Shown here one piece after another: positions 33,577 through 43,497 of a stretch of DNA of 64,000 bases (within the stretch, counting starts at the first letter, position 1; every line of letters starts with the position of its first letter). A program made the position numbers and the translations under genes. The stretch comes from Candidatus Izimoplasma sp. HR2 (lineage in GTDB: Bacteria; Bacillota_I; Bacilli_A; Izemoplasmatales; Izemoplasmataceae). The notes under the pieces were generated by a model. The model was not told where the DNA came from. It ran no database searches and saw only the letters and a program-made list of their open reading frames with translations. The stretch spans positions 128,238 to 192,237 of the forward strand of contig JRFF01000026.1 of NCBI GenBank assembly GCA_000753575.1, in the 5' to 3' direction.

Positions 33577-34143
33577 ATGGCGATAGGAATTATCTTAGCA
33601 GGTGGTTATTCAAGCCGAGCTAAGAGCAATAAAATGGTATTGAAGTATAAAAATATAGAAATAATTAGACATGCAATTATTGCTATGCAAGATTATTGCA
33701 CAAAAGTAATTGTTGTCACTGGACACTATCATGACGATACTTTAGAAGTTGTTAAAGACTTTGAAAAAGTAGAAGTTGTGAGAAATCTTAATTATAGTCA
33801 AGGGATGTTTAGTTCAGTGAAGAGAGGTGTTAGTGAAATTGATGATGATTTCTTTTTAACACCTGGAGATTATCCTTTGATAAAAAAATCGACGTATGAA
33901 AAAGTCTTGAATGCAACAGGGATTATAAGAGTGCCAACATTTAATAATCGTAGAGGCCACCCGTTATTCATTAGTAAAGAATTAATTAAAAACCTTCTTA
34001 GTGAAAATGATGAATCAAATTTAAAACTGTTTAGAAACAAATATGAAATTACAAACGTAGAAACAAATGACGAAGGAATATTAAAAGATATTGACACAGT
34101 TAATGATTATTTAAAATTAAAAACAGAAAGAAAAGAGGATTGA
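33577..34143 (+). CDS. mocA: MocA-like molybdenum cofactor nucleotidyltransferase
   Basis: This 188-residue protein has the nucleotidyltransferase fold of MocA: the N-terminal LAGGYSSRAKSNK nucleotide loop, NYSQGMFSSVKRG (about residue 71), the metal-binding PGDYPLI (about residue 95) and RGHPLFIS (about residue 128). MocA attaches CMP to molybdopterin cofactor to make the dinucleotide used by xanthine dehydrogenase-like enzymes. In selenium/molybdenum hydroxylase clusters it is a standard partner. It is the first gene of the catabolic operon; the FAD subunit gene follows after four bases. Confidence 0.88.
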   Translation: MAIGIILAGGYSSRAKSNKMVLKYKNIEIIRHAIIAMQDYCTKVIVVTGHYHDDTLEVVKDFEKVEVVRNLNYSQGMFSSVKRGVSEIDDDFFLTPGDYPLIKKSTYEKVLNATGIIRVPTFNNRRGHPLFISKELIKNLLSENDESNLKLFRNKYEITNVETNDEGILKDIDTVNDYLKLKTERKED

Positions 34144-34147
34144 TATT

Positions 34148-34942
34148 GTGAAGATTAATGGTTATCAAACAGTTAAATCATTAGAAGAAGCTTATAATTT
34201 ATTAAATGAGAATAAGCAAAATGCTATTGTTGCTGGTGGAGCATGGATGAGATTATCTTCAAAAGTAATTGAAACTGCAATTGATTTAAGTGGATTAGAG
34301 TTAGATCAAATTGTTGAAACAAAAGATGCTTTTGAAATCGGAGCTATGGCTACTTTAAGACAAGTTGAAAAACAAGAAGGATTAAAAAATCTTTATAACG
34401 GTGTTTTAAGTAAAGCACTAAGTAAAATTATGGGTGTACCAATTAGAAATGTAGCAACTATCGGGGGAAGTATTATCGGTAAATATTCTTTTTCAGATGT
34501 TCTAACTCCACTTTTAGTTATGAATGTGGAACTTGAATTTTATAAAAAAGGAAAAATCTCTTTAGAAGATTTCCTTGTGAGTAAAGACCGTTCAAAAGAT
34601 GTATTAGTAAAAGTAATTATTAAAAAAGAAGAAGCAAAAGCATATTTCCATAAAATGCAAAAAACAGGTTTAGATTTTGCAGTTGTGAATGTAGCAATTA
34701 GTAAAAAAGCTGATACATTCAAAATTGCAGTTGGTGCTAGACCTAGTTTAGTTAAATTTGCTCTAGAAGCAATGGCATTTGTAAATGATGCAAAAGAAGT
34801 TACAGAAGAAGTTATTTTAGAGACAGCTTTAATTGCTGGTAAAGAACTTAAATTCGGAACTAACAGTAAAGCAAGTGAAGAATATCGTAGAAATATTGCT
34901 ATGGCATATATTAAACGTGGACTTAGAGAGGTGATTAAATAA
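34148..34942 (+). CDS. Molybdenum hydroxylase 1, FAD-binding subunit
   Basis: This 264-residue protein has the CoxM/XdhB-type FAD domain, with AIVAGGAWMRL near residue 27 and RNVATIGGSIIGKY (about residue 98) matching the flavin pyrophosphate-binding motifs. The C-terminal CO-dehydrogenase flavoprotein domain is present. It carries electrons from the FeS subunit to an acceptor. The start is GTG with a GAGGAT ribosome site seven bases before. It overlaps the FeS gene by one base (TAATG). The order FAD-FeS-Mo differs from the second enzyme at 43.5 kb. Confidence 0.88.
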   Translation: MKINGYQTVKSLEEAYNLLNENKQNAIVAGGAWMRLSSKVIETAIDLSGLELDQIVETKDAFEIGAMATLRQVEKQEGLKNLYNGVLSKALSKIMGVPIRNVATIGGSIIGKYSFSDVLTPLLVMNVELEFYKKGKISLEDFLVSKDRSKDVLVKVIIKKEEAKAYFHKMQKTGLDFAVVNVAISKKADTFKIAVGARPSLVKFALEAMAFVNDAKEVTEEVILETALIAGKELKFGTNSKASEEYRRNIAMAYIKRGLREVIK

Positions 34943-35391
34943 TGAAAGTAAATGTAAAAGTAAACGGACAAAATAAAGTATTTAACATTGAACCTGGTGA
35001 TTACTTATTAGATACACTTAGAAAAGAAAATTATTTAAGTGTTAAAAAAGGTTGCGACAATTCAAGTTGTGGTGTTTGTACTGTATTATTTGATGGTAAA
35101 CCAATTAAGTCTTGTAGTTTATTAACTGCTAAAACTGAAGGTCATGAAGTAACAACTGTTGAAGGAATTCAAAAAGAAGCAGATAAATTAAGTGATTATT
35201 TTGGAGCTGAAGGTGCAGACCAATGTGGATACTGTACACCTGGTATGGCGTTATCAGTTCATGCTTTAAAAGAAGAAAATAGTAATCCAAGCGATGAGGA
35301 AATAAAAGAATATCTAACTGGTAACTTATGTAGATGTACAGGATATCAATCTCAACATATAGCTATCAGAAACTATTTGGAGGACAAATAA
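34942..35391 (+). CDS. Molybdenum hydroxylase 1, 2Fe-2S subunit
   Basis: This 149-residue protein has two [2Fe-2S] motifs: plant-ferredoxin type GCDNSSCGVC with a fourth Cys in PIKSC, and the XDH-type CGYCTPGM followed by CRCTGY. The first motif is unusual: typical enzymes have GCGEGxCGAC. The length is normal for the XdhC/CoxS small subunit. It relays electrons from the molybdenum centre to FAD. It abuts the large subunit gene directly (stop and next ATG adjacent). Confidence 0.92.
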   Translation: MKVNVKVNGQNKVFNIEPGDYLLDTLRKENYLSVKKGCDNSSCGVCTVLFDGKPIKSCSLLTAKTEGHEVTTVEGIQKEADKLSDYFGAEGADQCGYCTPGMALSVHALKEENSNPSDEEIKEYLTGNLCRCTGYQSQHIAIRNYLEDK

Positions 35392-37704
35392 ATGAAAGTC
35401 GTAAAACATGCACTTCCGTCAGTAGATGGAAAAGGGTTGATGATGGGTCGTCCCGCTTATACGGACGATTTAGCTGATCCAAATTCTTTAATTGTTAAAG
35501 TATTAAGAAGTCCTCATGCATACGCTAAAATTGTAAAAATTGACACTTCAAAAGCAGAAGCTTTAGAAGGTGTAGAAATAGTTTTAACTTATAAAGATTT
35601 TGATAGAAGACCACATACAAGAGCAGGTCAAGGATTCCCTGAACCTTCTCCTTATGACAAATTTGTTTTAGACCAATGGGTTAGATATATTGGTGATGAA
35701 ACAGCATGTGTTGCAGCTGTTGATGAAGAAACTGCTCAAGCTGCACTTAAATTGATTGAAATAGAATGGGATATTTTAGAACCTATTTTAGATTTTGAAA
35801 CTGCATTGGATAATGAAATATTAATTCATCCAGAACCTGAAATTTTTGAAAATTTCCCTATTGGATTTGATCCAAAAAGAAACTTAGCAGCTGCCTATAG
35901 TATGGAAGTTGGTAATGTTGAAGATTCATTAAAAGAGTGTGATGTAGTATTAGAAGCTCAGTTCTTTACACAAGCTCAAGCACATGCAGCTATGGAACCT
36001 CATACTGTAAATGCTAGAATGGATTATCAAAATAGATTAGTTCTTTATACTTCAACTCAAGCACCTTTCCACATTAGAAGAATAGTATCTCAATCTTTAG
36101 ACTTTCCAATGTCTAGAATTAGAGTTATTAAACCACGTGTTGGTGGAGGATTTGGTGGAAAGCAACATATCCATGGTGAGTTACTTGTGAGTACAGTTAC
36201 TATTAAAACTGGTAAACCAGCTAAAATGGTTTATACAAGAAAAGAAGTATTTGAATCATCATTCCAAAGACATCCTATGAGATTAGATATTAAATTAGGA
36301 GCTATGAAAGATGGTACTTTAAAAGCAATAAATTGTCATATATTAAGTGATACTGGAGCTTATGGTGAACATGCATTAACCGTATTTATGGTTGCTGGTG
36401 CTAAAGTATTACCACTATATAACAAAGTAGATTCAGTTAAATTCTATGGTGATGTAGTTTATACAAACCATACATCAGCTGGAGCATATAGAGGGTATGG
36501 AGCGATACAAGGAAACTTCGCTATTGAAAGTGCTATCGATATGTTATGTGAAAAATTAGGAGTAGATCCTATTGAATTTAGAGAAAAAAATATGATGTTA
36601 AAAGATGAAACATCTCCTATCTTCGCAATAATGGGTGAAGGTACTGAAGGTACTGCAATGAACATGGAATCATGTGAATTAGGGTATTGTGTAAGTAGAG
36701 GACAAGAACTTCTTAAATGGAAAGAAAAATATCCAAGAGTAGAACTTGCTGACTCTAAAGTTAGAGGTGTAGGTATGGCAATTGCAATGCAAGGGTCTGG
36801 TATTCCTTACATCGATATGGCATCAGCTACTGTTAAATTAAACGATGACGGATTCTATAACTTACTTGTTGGAGCAACTGATATTGGACAAGGTAGTGAT
36901 ACTGTACTTGCTCAAATAGCTGCTGAAGCACTTGAAACTACATTAGATAAAATTATCGTGTACTCATCAGATTCAGATTTAACTCCGTTTGATACTGGTG
37001 CTTATGCATCAAGTACAACTTATGTTTCTGGTAATGCTGTTTTTAAAGCAGCTATGGACATGAAAAGAGCGATTGTTAAAGAAGGAGCATTAGCGCTTGG
37101 TGTTAAAGTTGAAGATATTGAATATGACGGTGTTGTTTTAAAAGCTGGAGATAAAGAAATTACTCTTAAAGCTTTATCAAATAGACTTTATTACAGCGAA
37201 GATCAAAAACAATTAATGATTACAAATAGTTACTTTGGAACTAAATCACCTCCACCATTTATGGCAGGATTTGCTGAAGTTGAAGTAGATACTGAAACTG
37301 GTGAAATTAAAATAGTTGAATACGTAAGTGTAGTTGACTGTGGAACTCCAATAAACTTGGCTTTAGCAAAAGGACAAGTTGAAGGTGGAATTGTACAAGG
37401 TATTGGTATGGCTGTATATGAAGAAGTTTTATATACTAAAACAGGAAAATCAATTAATAATAATTTCCTTAACTACCATATTCCTACAAGAAAAGAAATT
37501 AATAAACTTACTACTGAGTTTGCTGAAAGTTATGAAGAAAGTGGACCATTTGGAGCAAAATCTGTTGGAGAAATCGGAATCGATACTCCACCTGCTGCTA
37601 TAGCTAATGCAGTATATAACGCAGTTGGTGTAAGAATTCAAACTTTACCAATAACTCCAGAAAAAATACTTGCTGGAATTTTAGCAAATAAAGCTAAAAA
37701 ATAA
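35392..37704 (+). CDS. Molybdenum hydroxylase 1, molybdopterin-binding catalytic subunit
   Basis: This 770-residue large subunit begins with the a/b hammerhead domain (GRPAYTDDLADPNSLIVKVL). Cofactor motifs follow: GGGFGGKQ (about residue 252), AYRGYGAIQ (about 362), TDIGQGSDT (about 500), and the catalytic Glu in SVGEIGIDTPPAA (about 724). The position equal to the purine-binding Glu802 of bovine xanthine oxidase is Gln here, while the Arg880 equivalent is kept; the second enzyme has Glu. The substrate could be xanthine, urate-related oxopurines or another N-heterocycle. It is third in its subunit set and is followed by a stem-loop and the hydantoinase. Confidence 0.9.
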   Translation: MKVVKHALPSVDGKGLMMGRPAYTDDLADPNSLIVKVLRSPHAYAKIVKIDTSKAEALEGVEIVLTYKDFDRRPHTRAGQGFPEPSPYDKFVLDQWVRYIGDETACVAAVDEETAQAALKLIEIEWDILEPILDFETALDNEILIHPEPEIFENFPIGFDPKRNLAAAYSMEVGNVEDSLKECDVVLEAQFFTQAQAHAAMEPHTVNARMDYQNRLVLYTSTQAPFHIRRIVSQSLDFPMSRIRVIKPRVGGGFGGKQHIHGELLVSTVTIKTGKPAKMVYTRKEVFESSFQRHPMRLDIKLGAMKDGTLKAINCHILSDTGAYGEHALTVFMVAGAKVLPLYNKVDSVKFYGDVVYTNHTSAGAYRGYGAIQGNFAIESAIDMLCEKLGVDPIEFREKNMMLKDETSPIFAIMGEGTEGTAMNMESCELGYCVSRGQELLKWKEKYPRVELADSKVRGVGMAIAMQGSGIPYIDMASATVKLNDDGFYNLLVGATDIGQGSDTVLAQIAAEALETTLDKIIVYSSDSDLTPFDTGAYASSTTYVSGNAVFKAAMDMKRAIVKEGALALGVKVEDIEYDGVVLKAGDKEITLKALSNRLYYSEDQKQLMITNSYFGTKSPPPFMAGFAEVEVDTETGEIKIVEYVSVVDCGTPINLALAKGQVEGGIVQGIGMAVYEEVLYTKTGKSINNNFLNYHIPTRKEINKLTTEFAESYEESGPFGAKSVGEIGIDTPPAAIANAVYNAVGVRIQTLPITPEKILAGILANKAKK

Positions 37705-37727
37705 TTTTAATATAAACATAAAGTTAC

Positions 37728-37757
37728 GCTAAAACATGTCAAAGGACATGTTTTAGC
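37728..37757 (+). promoter_or_regulatory. Intercistronic stem-loop without T-run
   Basis: GCTAAAACATGTC/GACATGTTTTAGC is a perfect 13-pair stem with loop AAAG between the hydroxylase and hydantoinase genes. ACACTTTG follows, with no T-run, so it is unlikely to be a full terminator. It may stabilise the upstream message, weaken read-through or be an RNase processing point. Confidence 0.5.
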
Positions 37758-37781
37758 ACACTTTGATATATGGGGTGTAAT

Positions 37782-39092
37782 ATGATGAATGATTTAGCGA
37801 TTAAGAATGTAATGTTTTTAAATGAGAATGATGAACTAGAATTTGGGAATATCTATATTAAAGATGGGTTAATTTCTGTTATTCAAAATGATAGTAATTG
37901 GAATACAAAGTTTGAAGCGAAAGAAGTCTTTGAAGGTAATAAAAACTTCTTACTTCCAGGTATTATAGATCCTCACGTTCATTTTGCTTTAGATTTAGGT
38001 AAGATAAGTTCTCTTGACGATTTTTATAGTGGAAGTGTAGCTGCAGCTTATGGTGGAGTAACTACCTTTATAGATTTTTTAGAACCTGTATCTAATGCTA
38101 AAGATTTAGAAACTGCTTTTTATAAGAGACTAGAAGAAGCTAAGGATTCTGTTATTGATTACAAATTTCATGCAACAGTTATGAACCCTAAAGGGAATGT
38201 TATTGAAATTGTACTTAAAATGGAAGAACTTGGAATAAAAAGTGTTAAATTATTCACAACATATTCTGATTCGGGTAGAAGAACTTATGATCAAGAGATT
38301 ATTGAGTTTTTAGAATTATCAAAAGAAAAAGGATTTTTAGTTCTTGCACATATTGAAAATGATGAAATGATTTTACCAAGTGAAGACCATGATTATAGTT
38401 ATTTACCAATAGCTAGATCTACTGAAAGTGAAACTAGTGAAGCGTTAAAATTAGCTGAATTTAATAAACGTTTTGGTGGAAATCTTTATATGGTTCATTT
38501 ATCAAGTGGTAAAACATTAACAGCATTAAAAATGTTATATGGAGATATCTTAAACAAAAGTTTCTTTGTTGAGAGTTGTCCTCATTACTTTACTTTTGAT
38601 AATAGTGTATTAAAACAGGATGATGGATATTTATATACAATGGCACCACCACTTAGAAGTAGAAAAGAAGTTGAAGAACTTAAAAAAAATATTGATTCTG
38701 TTTATACAATTGGGACAGATCATTGTACTTTTACAAGTGAATTGAAAAATCAAAAATTATTACAAGGAATGCCTCTTGGAATTGGAGGAGTAGAACATTC
38801 GTTTTTAGTAATGAATGGACTATTTAATATTCCAGTAATTAAAAAAATGACTAAAAATGTAGCTAAAGTTCATAACTTACCGAAAAAAGGTGTAATTAAA
38901 GTTGGAAATGATGCTGATTTCTTTATCATGGATAGAGAAGTTGCTTTACTTAACAAAAATCATTCTAAATGTGATTATAATTTATATGAGAACATGAAAA
39001 GTTATGGCGAAATAATAAGTACTATATCTAGAGGTAAATTTATTATTAAAGATAATGAGTTTAAAGGTGGAAATGGTAAATATATTAAATAA
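37782..39092 (+). CDS. hyuA: Hydantoinase/dihydropyrimidinase-family cyclic amidohydrolase
   Basis: This amidohydrolase of about 436 residues has the dinuclear metal site: DPHVHF (about residue 63), the carbamylated-lysine segment SVKLFTTYSDSG (about 147), LAHIEND, MVHLSSG and the Asp in TIGTDHCTF. It should hydrolyse a cyclic ureide or amide ring, as in the hydantoinase (ygeZ/hyuA) of urate-degrading clusters. The frame opens at ATG 37770, but GGGGTG at 37772-37777 favours ATG 37782 (37785 is also possible). The ssnA gene follows almost without a gap. Confidence 0.85.
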   Translation: MMNDLAIKNVMFLNENDELEFGNIYIKDGLISVIQNDSNWNTKFEAKEVFEGNKNFLLPGIIDPHVHFALDLGKISSLDDFYSGSVAAAYGGVTTFIDFLEPVSNAKDLETAFYKRLEEAKDSVIDYKFHATVMNPKGNVIEIVLKMEELGIKSVKLFTTYSDSGRRTYDQEIIEFLELSKEKGFLVLAHIENDEMILPSEDHDYSYLPIARSTESETSEALKLAEFNKRFGGNLYMVHLSSGKTLTALKMLYGDILNKSFFVESCPHYFTFDNSVLKQDDGYLYTMAPPLRSRKEVEELKKNIDSVYTIGTDHCTFTSELKNQKLLQGMPLGIGGVEHSFLVMNGLFNIPVIKKMTKNVAKVHNLPKKGVIKVGNDADFFIMDREVALLNKNHSKCDYNLYENMKSYGEIISTISRGKFIIKDNEFKGGNGKYIK

Positions 39093-39106
39093 TGGAGGAT
39101 GAAAAT

Positions 39107-40411
39107 ATGAAACATGCTTTTATAAATGCAAAGATATATGATTTTAATAAGTTTAGTGAAGATCAATATGTTATTTTTGATGAGACTATTTTAGAAGTTG
39201 GAAACATGAGTGATTTTAAAGATAATAATTATGAAATTATTGATTGTACTGATCATTTAGTACTTCCTAGTTTAGTTGTTGGACATACACATATTTATTC
39301 AACTTTCGCTAGAGGAATGAGTGTTCCGTTTAATCCAACTAATTTTCAAGAAATTCTTGATCAATTATGGTGGAAAATGGATCGTAATTTAGATAATGAA
39401 ATGAATTATTATAGTGGTATTGTCAGTGCAACTGACTATATGAAAAACGGGGTTACAACTGTTATTGACCATCATGCTAGTGGAGTCGATATTAAAGGTT
39501 CGTTAAATACGCTTAAGAAAGCAGTTACTGAAGATGCTGGATTACGTGGATTATTCTGTTTTGAGACTAGTGACAGATTTGACGTTGAAGCGTGTTTGGA
39601 TGAAAACCTATCTTTTATAGAAGATAATTATTCAAATGTAGCTCGCGGGTTATTTGGGCTACATGCATCGTTATCACTAAGTGAAGAAACATTAGTTAAG
39701 ATAAGTAAAGTAATCAAAAACTATCCAATTCATATCCATGTAGCTGAAAGCTTAATGGATCAAGAAGATAGTTTAGATAAATATAATGAAAGAGTTATTG
39801 AAAGATTAGATAGACATGGTCTGTTAAATGAAGATTCTATTATTACACATGCATTATTTGTGAGTGATGAAGAATTAGATATTATTAAGAAAAGAAAATG
39901 TGTTGTCGCTTTAAATGTTAATAGTAATATGAACAATAGTGTTGGATTACCTGATTACAAGAGATTTAAGGAAAAAGGTATTCCTGTAATACTTGGTAAT
40001 GATGGTATAGCATCATCAATTACTAGTGAGTATTTAACTTTGCTTTACACTATGCATTTAAAAGATGAATCACCTCTTAAATTTGGACTTGGTGATATAT
40101 TTGAAATTATTAATAATACTTATAATTATGTTAATAGAAGATTAGGTACAAAACTTGGTAGAGTTGAAGTTGGATATAGTGGAGATTTAATTACTATTCC
40201 ATACATTGCTCCTACTACATTAAATAAAGGAAATGCACTTGGTCATTTGTTCTTTGGAATGTTTAATAGTTTTAAACCTAATAATGTATTTTGTAAGGGT
40301 GTAAAACTAGTTAACAACTATAAAGTTAGTGATGACTTAACTGAAAAATATAGAGAAGCAAAAAAATATGCGAATAAACTATGGGAAAACATCCAGAAAG
40401 AAGATGCCTAA
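39107..40411 (+). CDS. ssnA: SsnA-family putative aminohydrolase
   Basis: This 434-residue amidohydrolase resembles SsnA of selenium/molybdenum hydroxylase clusters, with VVGHTHIYSTFARGMSVPF, QLWWKMDRNLD and TVIDHHASG. Metal-binding residues occur in HTH, HVAES, the HALFVS segment and LGNDGIA. It probably deaminates or opens a purine-derived ring; SsnA is one of the genes reported as needed for anaerobic urate use by gut bacteria. The frame opens at 39092, but GGAGG lies inside it, so the start is ATG 39107. YgfK starts three bases after its stop. Confidence 0.9.
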   Translation: MKHAFINAKIYDFNKFSEDQYVIFDETILEVGNMSDFKDNNYEIIDCTDHLVLPSLVVGHTHIYSTFARGMSVPFNPTNFQEILDQLWWKMDRNLDNEMNYYSGIVSATDYMKNGVTTVIDHHASGVDIKGSLNTLKKAVTEDAGLRGLFCFETSDRFDVEACLDENLSFIEDNYSNVARGLFGLHASLSLSEETLVKISKVIKNYPIHIHVAESLMDQEDSLDKYNERVIERLDRHGLLNEDSIITHALFVSDEELDIIKKRKCVVALNVNSNMNNSVGLPDYKRFKEKGIPVILGNDGIASSITSEYLTLLYTMHLKDESPLKFGLGDIFEIINNTYNYVNRRLGTKLGRVEVGYSGDLITIPYIAPTTLNKGNALGHLFFGMFNSFKPNNVFCKGVKLVNNYKVSDDLTEKYREAKKYANKLWENIQKEDA

Positions 40412-40413
40412 TT

Positions 40414-43400
40414 ATGAGTGCAGAAATGAGACCAATTCCATTTGGTAAACTAATTAATTGGATGAAAACTGAATATCAAAAAGATCAATCTATTTTTGGT
40501 ATTCACGTAAATAAATTTTATAAGAATACATCTGGTAAGATGATCGAGATGTTTGGTGACAAAATTAGTTCACCAGTAGGTCCGGCTGCCGGACCTAACT
40601 CTCAGTTAGCTCAAAATATCGTCGCTGCTTATTTAGCTGGGGCTAGATTTATGGAATTAAAGACAGTACAAATTATGGATGGTGAAGAACTAGCTGCATG
40701 TATCCCGAGACCATGTATTAACGTTGAAGATGAAGGATATAATGTTGAATGGTCTACAGAATTAAAAGTTGTAGAAGCTCGTGATGAATATGTTAAAGCT
40801 TGGTTCGCAATTCATGTAGTAGCAAAAGAACTAGGTATTTCTGATATAAGAGATTTTATTTTCAATATTTCTGTAGGATATACACTAGAAGGAATTAAAA
40901 CACCAAAAATTGACGGGTTCATCAGTGATATGCTTGATGCATCTGATACTGAGATTTGGAAAGAATGTAAACAATTCTTGTTAGAAAATATTGATGTTTT
41001 TGATAATGTTTCAATAAAAGATATTGAAAATATTGAGAAATCTATTTCGCCAAGTATAACTATATCAACTATGCATGGGTGTCCTCCTGAGGAAATCAAT
41101 TCAATTGTTGAACATCTAGTTACTGTAAAAGGTATGCATACTTATGTTAAGTGTAATCCGACATTACTTGGTTATGATTATGCTAGAAACACTTTAGATA
41201 AATTAGGGTATGACTATTTATCATTTGATGATCATCATTTTAACGATGACTTACAATGGAAAGACGCAATCCCAATGTTTACACATTTACAGAAATTAGC
41301 AAAAGAAAATGGATTAGTTTTCGGATTGAAACTAACAAATACTTTTCCTGTACAAATAAAAAGAGATGAACTTCCTGGTGAGGAAATGTATATGTCAGGA
41401 CGTGCTTTATTCCCACTTAGTATCAGTTTAGCGCAAAAACTTACAGAAGCTTTTGATGGTGAGATGCCATTATCTTATTCTGGTGGTGCTGACGCTTTAA
41501 ACATCGAAACTATTTTTGAAACAGGGATTCGTCCAGTTACAGTATGTACTACAATCCTTAAACCTGGTGGATATGAAAGACTTAAACAAATGGCTGAAAT
41601 TTGTGAACCACTATTAGATGGTGGAATCAAAAAGATAAGTATTGATAAACTTACAACAATTGTTGAAGGTCTGCCTACTAGTAAATATAACCAAAAGTAT
41701 ATTCGTGAAATCGGATCAAGAAAATCAGGGTCTGAGTTACCTTTATTTGATTGTTTTAAATCACCATGCAATGCAGATGATGTTGGGTGTCCGATAGAAC
41801 AACAAATTCCTGAATATTTAAAACTAGTTTCTGAAGGTAAATATAAAGAAGCATTTGATGTAATTTCAATTGACAATGCAGCACCAGCAATTACTGGTAC
41901 TATTTGTGATCACCAATGTCAAAGTGCTTGTACAAGAGTAGATTATGAAGAAAGTCTATCTATAAGAGATGTTAAGAAAGTAGCAGTCCTAGCTGCTCAA
42001 GATAATTTTATAAAAGAAACAGAAATCAAGGAACTTAAAACTGCGAAAAAAGTAGCAGTTATTGGTGCTGGTGTTGGAGGAACTGCAACAGCTTTATTCT
42101 TAAGACGTAATGGTGTACACGTTGATGTTTTTGAAAAACGTGATAAGCCTATGGGCGTAGTGACTTATATAATTCCTGAATTCCGTATTGCTACTGAAAT
42201 GATTGAAAGAGATTATAATTTGGCAGTAGCTGCCGGTGTTAATTTCAATTTCAATGTAGCTGCTGACTTTGATGTTAATGAGCTAAAAAAAGATTACGAT
42301 TATGTTGTAATCGCAATTGGATCTTGGCTGAAAGGATATAACCCATTAAATACTGGTAAAGAGTTAGCTCTTGAGTCTTTAGACTTTTTAGAAAAATCTA
42401 AAGATAGTAATTTATCACTAGATCTCGGGAAACATGTTGTAGTAGTAGGTGGTGGAGATGTATCAATGGACTGTGCTAGAAGTGCTATACGTACTGCTGG
42501 TGTTGAAGATGTAACATTGATTTATCGTCGAATCAGACAAGTTATGCCTGCCACTACTGAAGAATTCAATGAAGCTATTGAAGACGGTGTAGTTATTAAA
42601 TTCTTAACATCACCAATAGAATATGATGGAAAAACTTTGACATGTGTAAAAAATGAATTAGTTAATAATAAAGCTAAGTCAACAGATGAAACTTTTACAA
42701 TGGAATGCGATACCATTATTAATGCTATTGGAACTAAAGTAGATAAATCTGCTTATGAAAGAAATAATATTGAACTAAATGAGTGGGGTTATCCACAAAT
42801 TAATAATAAAAATGAAACTTCATTAGAAAATGTATATGTAGCTGGTGATGGTAAAGCAGGAGCTAAAACAATTGTTAAAGCTGTTGCAGATGCTAAACTA
42901 ATTGCAATTGATGTTTTGGATAAATTAGGTCTAAGTAATGATTTTGTTAGAGCAATCGTCCTTGAAAATCAGGATGCATTATATGATAAAAAAGGTACTT
43001 TACAAGAAAGATTAGAAGCAAAATTTGACGGATTGCGTTGTTTAACATGTGATCAAGTTTGTGATATATGTTCAGATGTTTGCCCAAATAGAGCTAATAT
43101 AAGTATTAATGTTGACTCTGATTTATTTGACCAAAAACAACAAATTATTCATGTTGATGGCATGTGTAATGAATGTGGTAACTGTGGTACTTTCTGTCCA
43201 CATAGTGGTAGACCATATAAAGATAAAATTACATTGTTCTGGACTGAACATGATTTTGTAGATTCAACTAATGTTGGATTCCTTCCTTTAAGCGAAAATC
43301 AATTTAAGGTTCGTGATGAAAAAGGGAATATATTTAATTATACAATTGGGGACAAGACTGTCTCAGAAGAAGTTGCAACAATTATTGATGCTGTAGTCAA

Positions 43401-43425
43401 CGAATATTCATATTTGATGATGTAA
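40414..43425 (+). CDS. ygfK: YgfK-family flavin/iron-sulfur oxidoreductase ('putative selenate reductase subunit')
   Basis: This protein of 1003 residues has the YgfK order. An N-terminal dihydroorotate-dehydrogenase-like barrel (about 1-400; SPVGPAAGPNSQLAQNI) comes first, then a GltD-like region with Cys pairs (CDHQCQSACTR, about 495). Two dinucleotide folds follow (VIGAGVGGTATA at about 548, VVGGGDVSMDCA at about 677). Ferredoxin-like clusters close it: CLTCDQVCDICSDVCPNRA (about 876) and CNECGNCGTFCPHSG (about 920). It likely exchanges electrons between NAD(P)H or ferredoxin and a purine-derived substrate; the selenate label is historical. The frame opens at 40381 inside ssnA, but the family start MRPIPF supports ATG 40414. 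Its ribosome site is weak. Confidence 0.9.
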   Translation: MSAEMRPIPFGKLINWMKTEYQKDQSIFGIHVNKFYKNTSGKMIEMFGDKISSPVGPAAGPNSQLAQNIVAAYLAGARFMELKTVQIMDGEELAACIPRPCINVEDEGYNVEWSTELKVVEARDEYVKAWFAIHVVAKELGISDIRDFIFNISVGYTLEGIKTPKIDGFISDMLDASDTEIWKECKQFLLENIDVFDNVSIKDIENIEKSISPSITISTMHGCPPEEINSIVEHLVTVKGMHTYVKCNPTLLGYDYARNTLDKLGYDYLSFDDHHFNDDLQWKDAIPMFTHLQKLAKENGLVFGLKLTNTFPVQIKRDELPGEEMYMSGRALFPLSISLAQKLTEAFDGEMPLSYSGGADALNIETIFETGIRPVTVCTTILKPGGYERLKQMAEICEPLLDGGIKKISIDKLTTIVEGLPTSKYNQKYIREIGSRKSGSELPLFDCFKSPCNADDVGCPIEQQIPEYLKLVSEGKYKEAFDVISIDNAAPAITGTICDHQCQSACTRVDYEESLSIRDVKKVAVLAAQDNFIKETEIKELKTAKKVAVIGAGVGGTATALFLRRNGVHVDVFEKRDKPMGVVTYIIPEFRIATEMIERDYNLAVAAGVNFNFNVAADFDVNELKKDYDYVVIAIGSWLKGYNPLNTGKELALESLDFLEKSKDSNLSLDLGKHVVVVGGGDVSMDCARSAIRTAGVEDVTLIYRRIRQVMPATTEEFNEAIEDGVVIKFLTSPIEYDGKTLTCVKNELVNNKAKSTDETFTMECDTIINAIGTKVDKSAYERNNIELNEWGYPQINNKNETSLENVYVAGDGKAGAKTIVKAVADAKLIAIDVLDKLGLSNDFVRAIVLENQDALYDKKGTLQERLEAKFDGLRCLTCDQVCDICSDVCPNRANISINVDSDLFDQKQQIIHVDGMCNECGNCGTFCPHSGRPYKDKITLFWTEHDFVDSTNVGFLPLSENQFKVRDEKGNIFNYTIGDKTVSEEVATIIDAVVNEYSYLMM

Positions 43426-43497
43426 GGATCTGTAAAGCAATTTAGATAGGAGTTTCACTGAAACGGTTATATTATAATTAATAAGGAGGTAGAATTA

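Noticed and set aside
34540-34971. A 143-codon open frame on the minus strand over the FAD subunit gene
   Set aside because: Antisense shadow of a conserved gene, with low-complexity Ser/Phe/Leu-rich translation and no initiation signals.
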